Source of the DNA: Thozetella sp. PMI_491
Taxonomy: Eukaryota; Ascomycota; Sordariomycetes; Chaetosphaeriales; Chaetosphaeriaceae
Direction: 5' to 3'
NCBI GenBank assembly: GCA_021432635.1
Contig: MU270092.1
Location: 1 to 64,000 of the forward strand
Length of the DNA stretch: 64,000 nt
Part shown: positions 1 through 12,661 of the stretch, piece by piece
How the letters are laid out: each line of letters begins with the position of its first letter
Numbering within the stretch: position 1 is the first letter of the stretch
Made by a program: the position numbers and the translations under genes
Notes under the pieces: generated by a model
What the model was told of the DNA's origin: nothing
Databases searched by the model: none
Seen by the model: only the letters and a program-made list of their open reading frames with translations

Positions 1-2007
1 CCGTATCGTACCCTCTTCTTACCCCCACATCTCGAATGCGCTGCTTAGTCGGGATGCTGATATTAGCTCCTGCGACGAGCTCCATACTAGGACTGTACAT
101 CCCGCGTCGTGTGTGTTGTAGGTTACGAGGTGCGACTCCTCTTTGCAGGCCAAGAGGGCCGAGCCGATCACCTCTAGCAAAGCCCCTCCCGACCTGCAAA
201 ACCGTTTCTACAGTGCTGAGACGAGCACCTGATGATTGTCGGAAGCACGGCAACCTTAGCCTAGCTTGGCTCACGGCACGCACGCAAGAGCGCATAGAGC
301 GCTGTGGTTGCGGACGGACTCAGAAGCAAGATTGGAATTGTCATAACCAAGACCCAAGAGGCGCTTGGCATCCTGCACAACACCGCGCAGGTAGATTCGC
401 CCAGCGAGGTGACATATGATTTAGGAGGAGGCCCGGTTCTCCCAATTGCGAGCCGCAGGCCAAGGGGGCTGCCGGGCCATCCAACACCGTCCACGTTGTC
501 CGCACGAAGGAGGTAGGGAGGGTGGGGTGCACACACATACATACATCACCATAGTACCTAGCGCAGCGGGTCTGACTTAGACACCTCCCCAGCTCTCGTC
601 GCTTTGGCACACACGTTGCCCAATGTCCGTGCCCATCACGCCTTTGGGCTTGATGCCTCGGCTGTGGTTGATCAGCCAAAGAGGGAGAGCAACGGAGAGC
701 GGTGTGATACCGTCCTGGTTGCCCCTGAAGAGAAAATGGAGAATGCCGGGTCGTTTCTGGCGTGCTCCGGCGCGCCAGCGGTAACGTAGCCGGTGGAGCA
801 AGCGGCTGATCCCAGGGGGGCCAAACCTTTACCACCCTCCTCCCCTTCCCCCCCCCCCGGACGGAGGGTGCTACGAAGCAAATCATTGCCTTCCGCTGTA
901 CGAAAGAGAAAGAGGAAAGAGCTCAAAAGGTCGCGCGATTCGGTTTGCTGGAAAGAGCTCTGCCGACACGGCGGGAAAAAGAAACAACAAGACCAAAAGC
1001 GGCACGACGCGAGCGGCACCCCTGATTTGCAAGCTAGGGAGGCCGAGGGGGAACTGGTGGAAACTAGAGTCGCATATCGCTGAAGAGAACCAAAACGGCT
1101 GAGATTTCTGTCCTCGTGACCCTTTTTCCCAACGACCCCTGTCAAGTGCCGAGGACGAATTGTAACGTCAGGGCGAGCGGGATGGCATTTGTCAACAGCG
1201 GGAGGCCCAATCACCTCGCGATCCCGCGCGACATGGCGGCCTTCTAGACCTTTGCAACTGCGTAGACGGCGCAGTAGCTGCGTCTTGTTGCGGGCTCTTG
1301 CCAGCCTGGAGCTGCCGAGTTTGCTTCATGACGTGACTTGACGAGCCCGACATGCACATGCGCGCTGCTGCGCGGGCCCCTCCTCCCCAGCCCGCCAGCC
1401 CGCCAGCCCGCTAGCAGCAGCAGAGAGTAGCAGCAGCTCCTCTGTTGCATTGGGCAAGCTGCCAAAGCCGGTGTAGGCGCTGACGAGAACCAGATCTTCT
1501 GCCCGTGATGACGATCACAGTTTGTGGGCAAAGGGGTTGTGAAACAAAAATATCTCCGACCTGACCAGCTATTCGGTATCTAGGCCCCTCCTCCCCTCCC
1601 TCCCACCCCCCCTTTTTCTGCCTCGCGCGCCCCTTTTTGTGCCTTGTGCCGATGAGGGGTTGCGCCGTGTGTGTCCCGCCCACGACCCAAACCATGCCGA
1701 CTGCACCGTAGCATCTCAAAGACGAACAGGAACCTAGTCTGGGAATGGCAGTGTACCGGCCCTCGACGATGGGCAGAGCATGCACTCCCACCCACACCCC
1801 TCCTCCCCCCCCCCCCTTTGCCGGCCTATGGAGTATAACCCGCTGAAAGCAGCGATCCTCAAGGGCACGACTAAGGCCGACAGTTACAAGCCGTCTCGGG
1901 GGGATGGAGCCTGGTAGAGTGACCTTCCCCTTCTTGCTAGGCTTCGTTACGGAACAAGCGAACTCATGGGTCGTATTTTTCGGCGCATACCGCTGGTCTC
2001 ATAGCAA

Positions 2008-2023
2008 GGGGGGGGGGGGGGGG
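2008..2023 (+). repeat. G16 homopolymer
   Basis: Sixteen consecutive G residues in non-coding DNA. It is one of several long G/C or A homopolymers in the window. Confidence 0.9.
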
Positions 2024-4714
2024 TCCGCTTCGGCTTTCCGTATGCCGACTCATTTTTCCCTCGTAATGGTAGCTATCGTCGCCCAGGGGAGGGGCCATCC
2101 AGCCAACCCGAGGGTGGTAGAGGCGCCGTGCCTGCGCGGTGAGGCTGGGGGGGAAGGGGACAAGCCTCTAGGTCCCTCCACTGGCGCCAAGAATTGTTTC
2201 TGCTTCCTTCCGGCGGCTCCAGCCATTGGCTTGGTCCAAGGTTACCAGAAAAGAAATGGCGACTACGACTACGACTACGAGCACACGCATCCAGGCTTGT
2301 GCGACGTAGTTGGGAAAGTGTCGGTGAAACGATTCGCAAGGAATAAGTCGCGCCAGATCTAATCCCTAGGCTGACGTGTTAAAATTAGCCCGCATCAGCG
2401 TGTACAGACCCGTCCTTCGAGTGATGCAATATAGACGTGACCGGTGCCATGTAACTGACGGAGCGACCAGGACGAGGACGGGACGGCGGTAACACCAGAG
2501 CCGTCCGTCCGGGATTCTGTTGTGGCAAAGCGAGCCGTCATAAAGAAGCCCCAAGCGGTGCCGAGCTGCCGTTCAGACGCCTCTCCCAAGGAACGAGTTG
2601 GGTGACGACACGCAAGACGCTGGCAATTGGGGCCTGGGAAGCCAATGGCGTAGAGGTATATGACGCTGAGAGAGGGGCACTGCAGGCTTGTGCCATGTGA
2701 AGAGCTGACAAGGGACGACCGGCAGGGCTGCATTCCCTGCCCCCAGCAGGCCTCCCCACTGGCTCCTCCGTCTCCCATGCTGACTGTCCTCCCCAGAACC
2801 GGCCGTTCCATGGAACATTCCACGCCTCGCCAGGTACCAGCTACGGCCATAGCATGCGGGCTCGGCTCGACTAGGGCACCCTACCATGGCACAAAGGCAT
2901 GCCGTTTTGTTGGCTCTCAAGGTTCCCGAGGCCCGGACAGGGGAAGGGCCACATGATGCGGTTGACGAGTCCCAGCCGCTGTTCCCTGGCACGGATGGAG
3001 CAGATCGCCCAGTGATGGCCGCCATGCGGCAGACCGCCAGATGATCAGGGCCAGCAAGGCAGGCTTTTGGGCTCCCGAGAACAGGCGGTGCCCGTTGGTC
3101 CACGACGAGGCAACACTCGGCCGTGCGAATGACAGCCCGAGATGGCACGTCGTCCTGACCGCATCCTACGCGCCTCAGGGGACAACAAGGGGGAGCTGAA
3201 TGGGATATCGACTCGGCACGTATCCGGGGCTCGTGACGGTGTGTTTCGAGCTGCTGGATATCGGTCAAGCTTGGAGAGACTGTTTAACTTTGGCGCCATT
3301 GATAGAAAAAAAAAAAAATCTATGGCATGATGGTGGCCATGGTTCTCTCTAAACTCAGCCTTTTGGTGGGCAGCTATTCCTGCGCAATAAGACATGTCTG
3401 TTGACTCAACCGAAAGCTTAACCAATTGAGTGCGCGAGGCCCACGGCCAGCAAGGCGAAGCTCGCTGGGGGGCCAGGCTGCAGCATGCACATCGGGGGGC
3501 TCGGGGGGGGCCCAGCCAGAAGGGAGGAACGCCAGGGAAGCCCCGTGCGGAAGTGCCGTGTACAAACTTTATTCGACACGCACCGAGGTGGCTGTTGCTC
3601 ACCGTGAACCCACCCAACGAGAGTGCGGGAGCTGGGGAGAGCCCAGGGCGCGCAGTCTATGACGCTTGAACGACGGGCAAAGGCTAGAGGACCACAGGCC
3701 ACACGGCCGAGGGAGGCGCACAGGCCGAAAGAGCCGAGCAAGAGATTTGGTCAGGTGCTCCCCGGCGTCCGAAAGTCGGCCAGCATTTGTCGGAAGAGGA
3801 AAAAAGAAGGAGCTCATCCGTCACCGCTGGCCTGCCCGGCGCTTCGCCCGCAACCAGAAATCGTAGCCGGCGTGTCGCCGAACAACGTGCGATCCACGCT
3901 TCGTAAATTGTGATCTCGTCTTTCTGAAATGGACGAAGGGTTAAGTGGTGGGGGCTTTGTTCTTGGTGCTAAGGAAAGACGCGACGGGGATGTACCTTAT
4001 TGCTCTCAGTTCCAGTTGTCTGACTCTGACCTCACTCCACAGAGAAGGAGGGGAGGAGGGGGGGAAGGGGGGGGTCTTGGTACATAGAGGATACTTGTTC
4101 CTCGGCTCCCTTGAGTTATTCGCGCCCATCAAAATTTTGCGACTTTGGCTCGGTCGCACCCTCCAAACCGCGCAGTTGGTCATGCCCAGACCTCTGCGCC
4201 TACTATAATGACCCCGGTCGTTTTAGCGTACCAAGGTACATCTAAAGTAGCTACACGCCCCCTTGAACGGTGTAGTCCGCCACCAGAAGGAAAAAAAAAA
4301 AAAAAAAGGGTGAAAAAAAAGTTACCCCCTCCACCCCCTCCCCCCTGTAAAGCCCAATGCCAGTCGCTGGGAGTAGCGCCTGACTTGGCTGGCCATGTCG
4401 GGCCTGCCTTGACGTCTCCGCTTGCCCTTCTCCAAAAGTGACCCAATGCTCCTCCGTCATCCCTTCGCCCCCCCCCGTCTGCCAACTTTTCCCGCCCACA
4501 ATATACCTAATATACCTGGACGGTGTCTATCAAGCGTATGATTGCCTTACTCTCTGTTGACAATCCTCACGTACACAGTACAAGTACATGGATGGCCCAA
4601 GTTTTCACCCATACTAAAACAACGTCTTGCCATACCTCCCGCCCTGCCGTCTACGCTAATAATTTCCCGGCCATGCCTTCTCGAGCGCACTTGAAGAAAA
4701 GCCCTCCACTACAC

Positions 4715-4738
4715 ACCACCACCACCACCACCACCACC
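4715..4738 (+). repeat. (ACC)8 microsatellite
   Basis: Eight uninterrupted ACC units lie in non-coding DNA about 1.1 kb upstream of the phospholipase C start codon. No function is visible. Confidence 0.9.
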
Positions 4739-5843
4739 AGCGCACACCAGACTTCTACCGCCAACCACCACAACAACTGTGCAGCAACTTTGACGACACG
4801 CACTAGGCACCCAATCCGATCTGTCTTCTACAGCAGGACCTTCTCATAGCGTGGCCTACTGCCCCTTTCCGCCAGCGCACGATCCTCGGCCTCGCCTTTA
4901 TCCTGTCGACATTCCTGGGAGAAGCGGCGCAAGAGTCACCACGCGCGCCGAGGCGTTCCTCGGCCCCTGCCTCTCCCTGCGCATACATCACGCGATCGCT
5001 TCCAAACAAAACGGGCGCCCGCGATTCTCTACCTCTCGTCTCTGCCTTCTTGCCGCCTGCCCGTCGAGCCTTCTCTCCCTGGGAACTCGCGGTAGCCTCC
5101 TTCCCGCGGAGGAGCAAGGAAGCGGAACCTCCAAGATCCAACGACTAAACGACTCGGAGCGGAACTGGCACGCGCACCATCGGGACGGACTGCGGTACTT
5201 TCCCACCCCCCCAAAGCACGAGGAAAGCGAAACTGAGAGATCGCCTCAGCTGCTCCCTCCCGGTGGTACCGTTTTCTTTCGCTAAGCTGCAAGTGTGCCT
5301 GCGACTGCGGTCGACTCCGGTGTGCCCCCAGTGCCCCCGGTTACCCCCAGCTGCAAGGCGTCCGAATTCAGCAGCTTGCATACGACCTGCCAGCTCATCA
5401 TTCTGCCGTGAGCTTCTTGATACGCGCCCCATCCACAGATAATCGACTGCAGCCGTGCAGTACATGACTGTACCTGGTTCTGCGCCGCACTGCCTGCTCC
5501 GTGATCGAGGAGGCCGGTCATTCATCGCCTTGCAGCAAAGGGACCTCCCACCCTGCCAGCCGCCCTTTCCTTAAGAATAACACTGGACTTCTTCCACCCA
5601 CACACCCTTTTGGCCAGAGCGCACCTGCCTAGGCTTTTAGATATTTGGTCCCCCCCCCCCCCCGCAATTCGTTCCACTCCTCGGAGCTCGGCCTCACTCA
5701 TACCACTGCCAGAAGATGCGGCGCAAGACCATTCGCCCCAGGTAGCTCTTACACACTCAACTTCCCAAAGGCTGCAGCGTATTCCCCGTACCACACCCTC
5801 GAAGACTGGATGGGCCATACCCTGAGCCACTGCTGGCCGCATC

Positions 5844-8800
5844 ATGTCCGTTACCTCACTATTGAATTACACCAAATCCACAGGTACCAGCTCTCACTGC
5901 ACTACGCCCGTCATGTCTTCGGAAAACTCACAGCTGCGGCGCCCCTCGCGCCCCAGCCAAGTCCAGACCAACATCCCAACAAATTCGCACCTCATCGCCA
6001 TGCCTCCTTCCGCCATTAGCAATCCTTCTATCGCCTCCAGCTCCCGCAACGGGTCGCCTCTGCTCACCCCGGAGACCACCGGCATGACCACCGCGAGTTC
6101 CATCCAGGCATCGCCTGAACCCATCCGGGGTAGGGAGCTGGAGACGGAGCCGCACATGCCTCCCCTGTCGCTGCCGGAGCCCGTCTCGGCCCTTGCCTCT
6201 TCCTCCAACCTGTCCAGGAAAACGAGCACCAACTCGCTAGGCCAGAGCATCATGTCCAGCCCGGGCCCCTCGTCCATGGCCGAGGCGCTCAAGGGCAACG
6301 GACTGGTTCGGCGCACCTCCAACAGCCTCCGCAACGCCACCGCATTCCTCTCACGACGGCGGCAATCGTCAACCCATCCCAAGAGCCGGGATGGCAGCGT
6401 CGGCCCAAGCGTGCTGCGAAGAGACATGCGAGGCAGGAGCAACAGCAACACCACAAACCCTCCCGAGAATCTTAACCCATTTTACTCAGACTCGGAGGAC
6501 GAATTGCTCGGATCCAGAGACGAGAGTGCCTCTCTCTATTTCGACGGACCCGTGCGAGACCTGTCTCCCCTGAGCACCACCCCCTCCAACTGCGGGTCGA
6601 CTTCGACCGGCACTACGGCCCTGGGGATTCCTATCTCCTTGAGCCAAGGCACCATCATGAACAAGGTGACCAAGAAGAAGAGCATGAAGCCTATCACGCT
6701 CTTCCTGGACCGTCAGGCCGGCAAGATTCGCTGGGACAAGAACCGGTCTACCACCTCCAAATGCATCTACATCGACGATATCAAGGAGATCCGCACCGCC
6801 GAGGACATTCGCCAGTACCGACTCGACTACGAGGTGGACGAGGCTCTTGAGCCTCGCTTCTTCTCCATCTTCTACCTGCTTCCTGACAGGTCGAGGAGCA
6901 AGGTGCTCCACCTTGTTGCCAACACCGACGAGGATTTCCAGAACTGGGTGGTCGCCTTGGAAGCCATCTCGAAGCACCGGCAAGAGTTTGCCGCCAACTT
7001 GATGGCCTTTAACGACAAGGCCGTCCGCATCTACTGGCAGAACGCCATGGCGACCCAGTTCAAAGGACAAGTCACTCCGTCGGACGACGAGACGATTGAC
7101 TTCGGGGGTGTTGGGCAGGCTTGCCGCGAACTGCACATCCACGTCAACGCGCTAGAGCTCCGCGCCAAATTCGACGAGGCCACCGCCATCAGGAACAGGA
7201 CAAAGGGGGCCATCCTGGGGCCCAACGGCTCTCCGAGGCTAGACTACGACGGATTCCTCGAATTCGTTCGCCTCATGAAGACGCGGAAGGATGTTCGTGA
7301 GATTTACCGCAGCCAAGCGTCAGATATCCAGAAGGGTCTCACTTTCCAGGATTTCAAGCAATTTCTCCGTGAGGTGCAGGGCGAGGATGTCGACAGCGAC
7401 CTGACGTACTGGGAGCAAATCTTCACCAAGCTTGCGCGGAAGGGCAAGACCAAAGACTCGGAGAAGCAGCCAAATGACGCCCAAGAGCCCCTGAGAATGT
7501 CGGAACCTGCTCTCGCCAACTACCTCACATCCAAGTTCAATGTACCAATCCCAGAGCAGCCTGCCGACTATGTACTAGACCGGCCGATGAACGAGTACTA
7601 CATTTCCAGCTCGCACAACACCTACCTGCTTGGACGACAGGTTGCTGGCACATCGAGCGTCGAGGGCTACATCACCGCTCTCACGGATGGTTGTCGCTGC
7701 GTGGAGATCGACTGCTGGGACGGCGCGGATGACCAGCCCGTGGTTGTGCACGGCCGTACCCTGACGTCGCGCATCTCCTTCGCCGAGGTGATCAAGACAA
7801 TCAATAAGTATGCCTTCTACAAGTCTCGGTTTCCCCTCTGGATCTCCCTCGAGGTCCGCTGCAACTTCAACACGCAGGCGAACATGGTCAGAATTATGGT
7901 TGAAACGTTCGGCGAGAAGCTGGTGACTGAACCTCTGGATCCGTCCTCCGACCGCCTGCCGTCCCCGTCCGAGTTGATGGGCAAGATCCTCATCAAAGCC
8001 AAGAAGTCACAGCAGCCTGATGAGTTGACCAAGAACGGCGAGCGATTCGGTCGGAAGCGTGGAAACAGCTTCCCATCTCCCTACCAGCGCGCCACCTCGC
8101 TCGACAGCCTCCCGGTGCCAGCTAGCCCGCTTCTCTCCCCGACGCCGGTCCCGCGTTCCAACCGCCAGATCGAGACAATCACCGAGGGAGAAGTTCACGC
8201 CACTGCAAGCAACAGTCCAAGCGAGTCTGACAGCGACAGCGACAAGGATTCGGCCAAGAAGAGCACCAGCAAGATCAACCCCGTTCTAAGCAGCTTAGGG
8301 GTCTACAGCTCGGGCATCCACTTTGATGGCTTCGACAGCCCCGAGGCGAAGACGTTTAACCACATTTTCTCGTTTAAGGAGCGGACCTTCGCCGACAAGA
8401 CGCAGTCCCGCGAGGGCAAGCGGGCCTTGTATCGCCACAACATGCGCTACATGATGCGCGTGTACCCAAACGCGACGAGAATCTCGTCCAAGAACTTCAA
8501 CCCCCTGTCGTACTGGAAGCGCGGGGTCCAGATGGCTGCTCTCAATTGGCAGACTTTTGACGAAGGAATGCAGCTCAATAGGGCCATGTTTGAAGGCGGC
8601 ACCGACCAGTCTGGATACGTCCTCAAGCCTCTCGAGGCGCGACAGATCCAGATGATCCCGAACAACCGGCAAGAAGAGTGGATCGGCAAGCGCGTGAGGA
8701 AGAATGTGACATTCACCATCGACGTCATCTCGGCCCAGCAGCTGATGAAGCCGTCCTGGCTCGGCGAGAAGCGGACCCTGGACCCTTACGTCGAGATTGA

Positions 8801-9284
8801 GGTTTTCATCGCCGACGACAAGTCGAACAAGGCTGAGCCAACCTCGAACCCGAGTCAGGAGACCGCCCTGCTCAAGTACTGCACCAACATCGTCCGGGAC
8901 AATGGCTTCAACCCCGAATTCGATGGCTCCCGCACCTTCAACGTGGTGACCAAGTATCCGGATCTCATCTTTGTCCGCTGGACCGTCAAGCTGGCAGACA
9001 GGGGCTACAGCGACAAGGCCACCCGGCTTGCCAGCTACACGGCTAAGCTGAGCAGTCTCAGGCCGGGCTATCGCACTCTGCCTCTCGTCGACCAAAACGG
9101 CAGCTCGTACCTCTTCTCCACCCTCTTCTGCTACATCAAGAAGGAGCCCGTTGTCGACGTGATGGTCGCATACGCCGAGGAAGCCCTCGAAAACGGCCAC
9201 AAGTTCAAGAGCATCGGCAAAGTCTTCACCCGATCTGCAACCAACACTGCCGCCATGAGCCCCAAGTCCAGCATGGAATCATAG
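5844..9284 (+). CDS. PLC1: Phosphoinositide-specific phospholipase C (PLC-delta-like), 1146 aa, single exon
   Basis: Hydrolyses PIP2 to diacylglycerol and inositol trisphosphate at membranes. In order: Ser-rich N-terminal tail (1-265), PH domain (about 270-380), EF-hand-like region (about 400-555), catalytic X domain (about 578-730), hydrophilic Ser-rich linker (about 735-815), Y domain (about 817-925) and C2 domain (about 955-1110). Active-site residues match the PLC-delta set: His591 in SSHNTYL, Glu621 and Asp623 in EIDCWDG, His636 in VVVHGRTLTS and Glu670 in ISLEVRC. The usual SLENHC motif is altered to SLEVRC, but its catalytic Glu is kept. The ATG at 5844 opens the frame; a second in-frame ATG about 24 codons later is also possible. 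It converges with PFA3 across 1.6 kb. The family call is very safe; which fungal PLC paralogue it is remains open. Confidence 0.95.
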   Translation: MSVTSLLNYTKSTGTSSHCTTPVMSSENSQLRRPSRPSQVQTNIPTNSHLIAMPPSAISNPSIASSSRNGSPLLTPETTGMTTASSIQASPEPIRGRELETEPHMPPLSLPEPVSALASSSNLSRKTSTNSLGQSIMSSPGPSSMAEALKGNGLVRRTSNSLRNATAFLSRRRQSSTHPKSRDGSVGPSVLRRDMRGRSNSNTTNPPENLNPFYSDSEDELLGSRDESASLYFDGPVRDLSPLSTTPSNCGSTSTGTTALGIPISLSQGTIMNKVTKKKSMKPITLFLDRQAGKIRWDKNRSTTSKCIYIDDIKEIRTAEDIRQYRLDYEVDEALEPRFFSIFYLLPDRSRSKVLHLVANTDEDFQNWVVALEAISKHRQEFAANLMAFNDKAVRIYWQNAMATQFKGQVTPSDDETIDFGGVGQACRELHIHVNALELRAKFDEATAIRNRTKGAILGPNGSPRLDYDGFLEFVRLMKTRKDVREIYRSQASDIQKGLTFQDFKQFLREVQGEDVDSDLTYWEQIFTKLARKGKTKDSEKQPNDAQEPLRMSEPALANYLTSKFNVPIPEQPADYVLDRPMNEYYISSSHNTYLLGRQVAGTSSVEGYITALTDGCRCVEIDCWDGADDQPVVVHGRTLTSRISFAEVIKTINKYAFYKSRFPLWISLEVRCNFNTQANMVRIMVETFGEKLVTEPLDPSSDRLPSPSELMGKILIKAKKSQQPDELTKNGERFGRKRGNSFPSPYQRATSLDSLPVPASPLLSPTPVPRSNRQIETITEGEVHATASNSPSESDSDSDKDSAKKSTSKINPVLSSLGVYSSGIHFDGFDSPEAKTFNHIFSFKERTFADKTQSREGKRALYRHNMRYMMRVYPNATRISSKNFNPLSYWKRGVQMAALNWQTFDEGMQLNRAMFEGGTDQSGYVLKPLEARQIQMIPNNRQEEWIGKRVRKNVTFTIDVISAQQLMKPSWLGEKRTLDPYVEIEVFIADDKSNKAEPTSNPSQETALLKYCTNIVRDNGFNPEFDGSRTFNVVTKYPDLIFVRWTVKLADRGYSDKATRLASYTAKLSSLRPGYRTLPLVDQNGSSYLFSTLFCYIKKEPVVDVMVAYAEEALENGHKFKSIGKVFTRSATNTAAMSPKSSMES

Positions 9285-10884
9285 TGGCCGCGTTGGTACA
9301 CCGTTCGACACGTTATCTGTATCACTATTGCCTTTCTTGAACATATTACCATGTTGTACCACCATATTGTTGAGCATTTCGCAGCTGGAGTCGGCCTACA
9401 CCCCTTGGCCGATACGATATGATTCCCCTGCACGAGTTTTTCTCACATCTACGACCAAATACCCTGACACCGAGTCACCATGGAAATGGCGCATCAAGAC
9501 AGAGACACTAGTGATCACTTCCTTTCAATCGTTTTATGCGAGTTTTTTTTTTTCTTATTTTTTTTCCGGGACGGGAATCACTGGGGCTTCATTCTCCATG
9601 CCGAGCCCACCTCTCCAGAAACGAGAGTGCATAGGCCGGACTTGCTCCCAAGTTCAGGGATGTTTTGCTTTTATCCTCGAGATACGATACGGCGCGAAGG
9701 GCTAGAACCGGAGAGATTGAGATTAAAAAGAGGGCTCCGAGTCTGGGCAGGGCGATTCCGCAGCGAATCCATACCACGGCGGAAAGGGGATAACACCGAC
9801 AGAGAGCATTGCATGGAAACAGAAAAAAGCGAGAACACATGGCATATACAGAGAGGACAGCATTGAGGGAGTCAAAGGGACTGCGGCATTGCGCTACATT
9901 TGTTCATGGAGGGCCATGACACCATCTTTTCATCATGACCATCTCGCTTGTCGGGAGGTTGGATTTCTTTCGTTGCTGCTGAGCCAGCATCACCATTTTC
10001 CCCCGAACCTTACTTCTTTTCTTCTTCACGTGCGGAAGGGTTGAATCCCTCACCCACGATGACGTTCGCTTTCAGGGACAAATGTCTCCACATATCATTG
10101 GGGTTTGGGCGAAGTGATAGCATGACGGGACTGCACGAGGGGGCACATGGCGTTTTCCTTATTGTTCCATTCATTATCCACTGGGCATTTGCAGGCGGCA
10201 GTTCGATTCAGGAGTGCTCGGATATGTTCCTCGGCAATATCCTCAAACAATGTATTCCCCTTTCACGAGGCGGACTTTATTCTTGGTGTTTAATCTTGGG
10301 CAGGCGACCTCTACTGGCCTACGTTGACCTATCTCTTATGCATGCTAGGAGGGACATTATGACCTTGAGATGACAGATAAACATACCGGTGGCTCGGGCT
10401 ACAATCCAATGAATACCATCAATTCTGATCCATGCTTCCAAGCCTTTCTCTATTACTTACTTGAACATCCTTCATGCATTAACATATGGACACTAGATGC
10501 GGTTCAAGTCGTTGTCACCCTAATCTGAAAGTCACCACCTGCAATGACGTTCTTGCGTGTCAAGTCACGTCTACTTAAGAGGAACTGACCGACACACAGT
10601 AATGCACGGGAAATTATACCCACAAGGGCTGTAGCTTTAGAATCAAGATCTAGAATATTCCCATTGAACGGTTAAAACCAGGTGACCCGGACGGAAACCA
10701 ACCGGCCAAGTAAAGCAGAACGCCACGCCGAGCCCGATCCATGCATTATCTAGTAAAACCTACCCAATACATACTCAGAATCGTGACAGAGGCTGTAACC
10801 AAGGCGCCGACCATCCTCCCCCCCTTTCTTTGCGGACACCCAGCAGCAGACAAACGGCCTATCATACCCGCGCTTTATTCTGTC
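9285..10884. other. Convergent 3' intergenic region, no gene seen
   Basis: This 1.6 kb lies between the 3' ends of the phospholipase C and PFA3 genes, so it should hold both 3' UTRs and terminators. It is more A/T-rich than the flanking genes. It includes a T-rich tract at about 9543-9567. Short open frames lack motifs or coding bias. Confidence 0.6.
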
Positions 10885-12661
10885 TCAGTCTACCCCATCG
10901 TCCTCGCTATACTTGCGGCTCTGGCTGCCATTGTGCGATGGTTTCCGCAGCAAGCCGCTCGCGCCGCCACGGCCCCAGCCAGTGCCGTTGGGGGCCGCCC
11001 CGATATTGAGCGCCCGCCGTTCCGCCTCTTCCCGCTCCTTCTTCGTCACGGGAACCTCATCGTCGCTGCTGGCGTAGTCTAGGTCGTAATCCCCATCGTC
11101 CTCGGCGATTGCATGGCCGGCGGGACTGAGGCGGCTCATGGATACTGACTGAGCGCCGGCGAATGGCTCGTCGGCGTACAGGTTCGGATCACGGCCCAGG
11201 ATACGATCGGCCTTGCTCGGGGTGCGTCGCCCAGGAACTAGGCCGGGGCTGGCCCTGCCGTTGCTGGGCTGGCTGGGATGGGTGGAAGGTTCTAAATAGT
11301 GCCTGCCGGCGCCACCTCGGATCTGCTCCGGTGGGAAGGTCGGGGTCGGCACCGGGGAGTCCTCCGCGCCCCAGCCCGCCACACGCTCCCGCTCACGCTG
11401 TTCCTGGCGCTCTTTAGAGAGACGGTCACGCGCCGCAAGCCACTTTGGGCTCGCCTCCCAGTTCCAGCCGTCGCCGGTAGTGTTGCAGATGGGAAGGCCC
11501 CACAGCAGCGGCGACGGTCCGAACAGGTGCAGCAGGTTGCGCTTAGGCCCGAGGTCGAACGCGTTGGGCAACTTGGCGCTGTCCTGCTCGTCCAGGTACT
11601 CTTCATAGCGCTTTCGCGCGCGGACCCGCTCCAGTTCGTCGTACGTCATGCGCCGCGAGCCGCCGGCCAGCTCCGGGTCGGCGGCGTACTGAGCCGACGT
11701 GGGCTGGAACCGATACTCCTCGCCCTCCTCGGGGCGGGTGATGCCCGGGAGAGCGTTCTGGTGCATGTCGAGCAGCTGCTGGCCATATTTGGGCAGCTGG
11801 ACGCCGTTGCCGCTGTGCTGGTCGACGTAGGCCTGCTGCATGCTCTTGCGCAGGGGGGAGAGGTAGCGGGTCTTTTCCAGGCACTCGATGGTGGTCTGGC
11901 CGCGGCTAGCGAGGTAGATGTGCCAGCCGGTGAAGGCACCGACGACCAGGCCGATGATGCCGCCAATGACGCACAGCATGATGTAGTTGATAGGCATCAG
12001 CGTCTCGACGTACTGCGTGTTGGCCATGATCTCGAACCAGACCCAGGCGCCCGACAGCGCGAAGGCATAGAGGCTGAAGATGGTGGTGTAGATGAGGAAG
12101 AGGAGGAAGGCCTTGTGGTTGCGCAGACCGATGCAGGTGGCGAGCCACGGGCAGTGGTGGTCCATCTTGAGCACGCAACGCCTGCACGTGGAGCAATGAT
12201 GGGCACGGTCGGGCTTACGGGCCTGGCACTTCTTGCAGAAGCGTATCTCGCCGTTGGCCTTGACGGTCAAGGAGGAGACAGGCGCTGGCGTGTGCGTGGG
12301 GAGGGTGGCGTAGCCATTGTCGTTAGTGGTGCTGCCGGGCGGTGTGAAGACGGCAACTGTATAAGACCAGTTAAGGAGGAGGAAGAGGGCGAAGCCGACG
12401 ACGCCAGCGGGGGGCCCTGAGGAGGGGGGACGAGGTTAGCGAGCTAGCTCCCCGGTTGGGCTTGCAAGACACGGGCACAAGGGAGAAGAGGGAGGGGAGT
12501 GCAGTACACCTACCTAACCAAGTCACTTTTGACGGGGTGGTGCTGAGAGTGACGACGACGAAGGCGGCCCAGCTGGTGAGGCCGTAGACGAAGACCAGGG
12601 GGAAGTAGGTGGCACAGGTGCAGCAGTAACGCTCGAGGCGTCGTGCCCAACGCCGAGCCAT
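10885..12661 (-). CDS. PFA3: DHHC palmitoyltransferase, PFA3 type, 2 exons, 559 aa
   Basis: Transfers palmitate to cysteines of membrane-associated proteins; yeast Pfa3 acts at the vacuole on Vac8. Exons are 12661-12514 and 12416-10885, with a 97-nt intron and a phase-1 join. The first hydrophobic segment is split by the intron and the second follows it (LFLLLNWSYTVAVF). The zinc-binding DHHC-CRD contains FCKKCQARKPDRAHHC and DHHCPW with catalytic Cys138. Two more membrane segments follow (FLLFLIYTTIFSLYAF and IMLCVIGGIIGLVVGAF), then a long hydrophilic C-terminal half ending in an acidic tail. The ATG at 12661 gives the family-like start MARRWARRLERYC. In-frame codons continue 39 residues upstream but look non-coding. 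The 373-residue plus-strand frame over this gene is an antisense shadow. Confidence 0.93.

Larger units (their letters stand above)
1..5843. other. Long stretch without a supportable gene; 3' part is probably the PLC promoter/leader
   Basis: None of the open frames here has family motifs, consistent codon bias or plausible splice structure. The region holds many homopolymer and pyrimidine/purine tracts, for example G16 at 2008-2023, A/C runs around 4290-4345, eight ACC units at 4715-4738 and C14 at 5650-5663. Three GACTAC units lie at 2261-2278. From about 4,850 onward the plus strand becomes pyrimidine-rich, as is usual for promoters and long 5' leaders of fungal genes, so 4.85-5.84 kb may be leader of the phospholipase C gene. 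I saw no tRNA, 5S rRNA or transposon remnant. Confidence 0.5.

Noticed and set aside
8295-9200. 301-codon minus-strand open frame over the phospholipase C gene
   Set aside because: Antisense shadow of the Y and C2 domains; no motif of its own.
11299-12420. 373-codon plus-strand open frame over PFA3
   Set aside because: It is antisense to the DHHC enzyme, whose motifs and splice sites are clear; the long frame reflects GC-rich third positions of the real gene.
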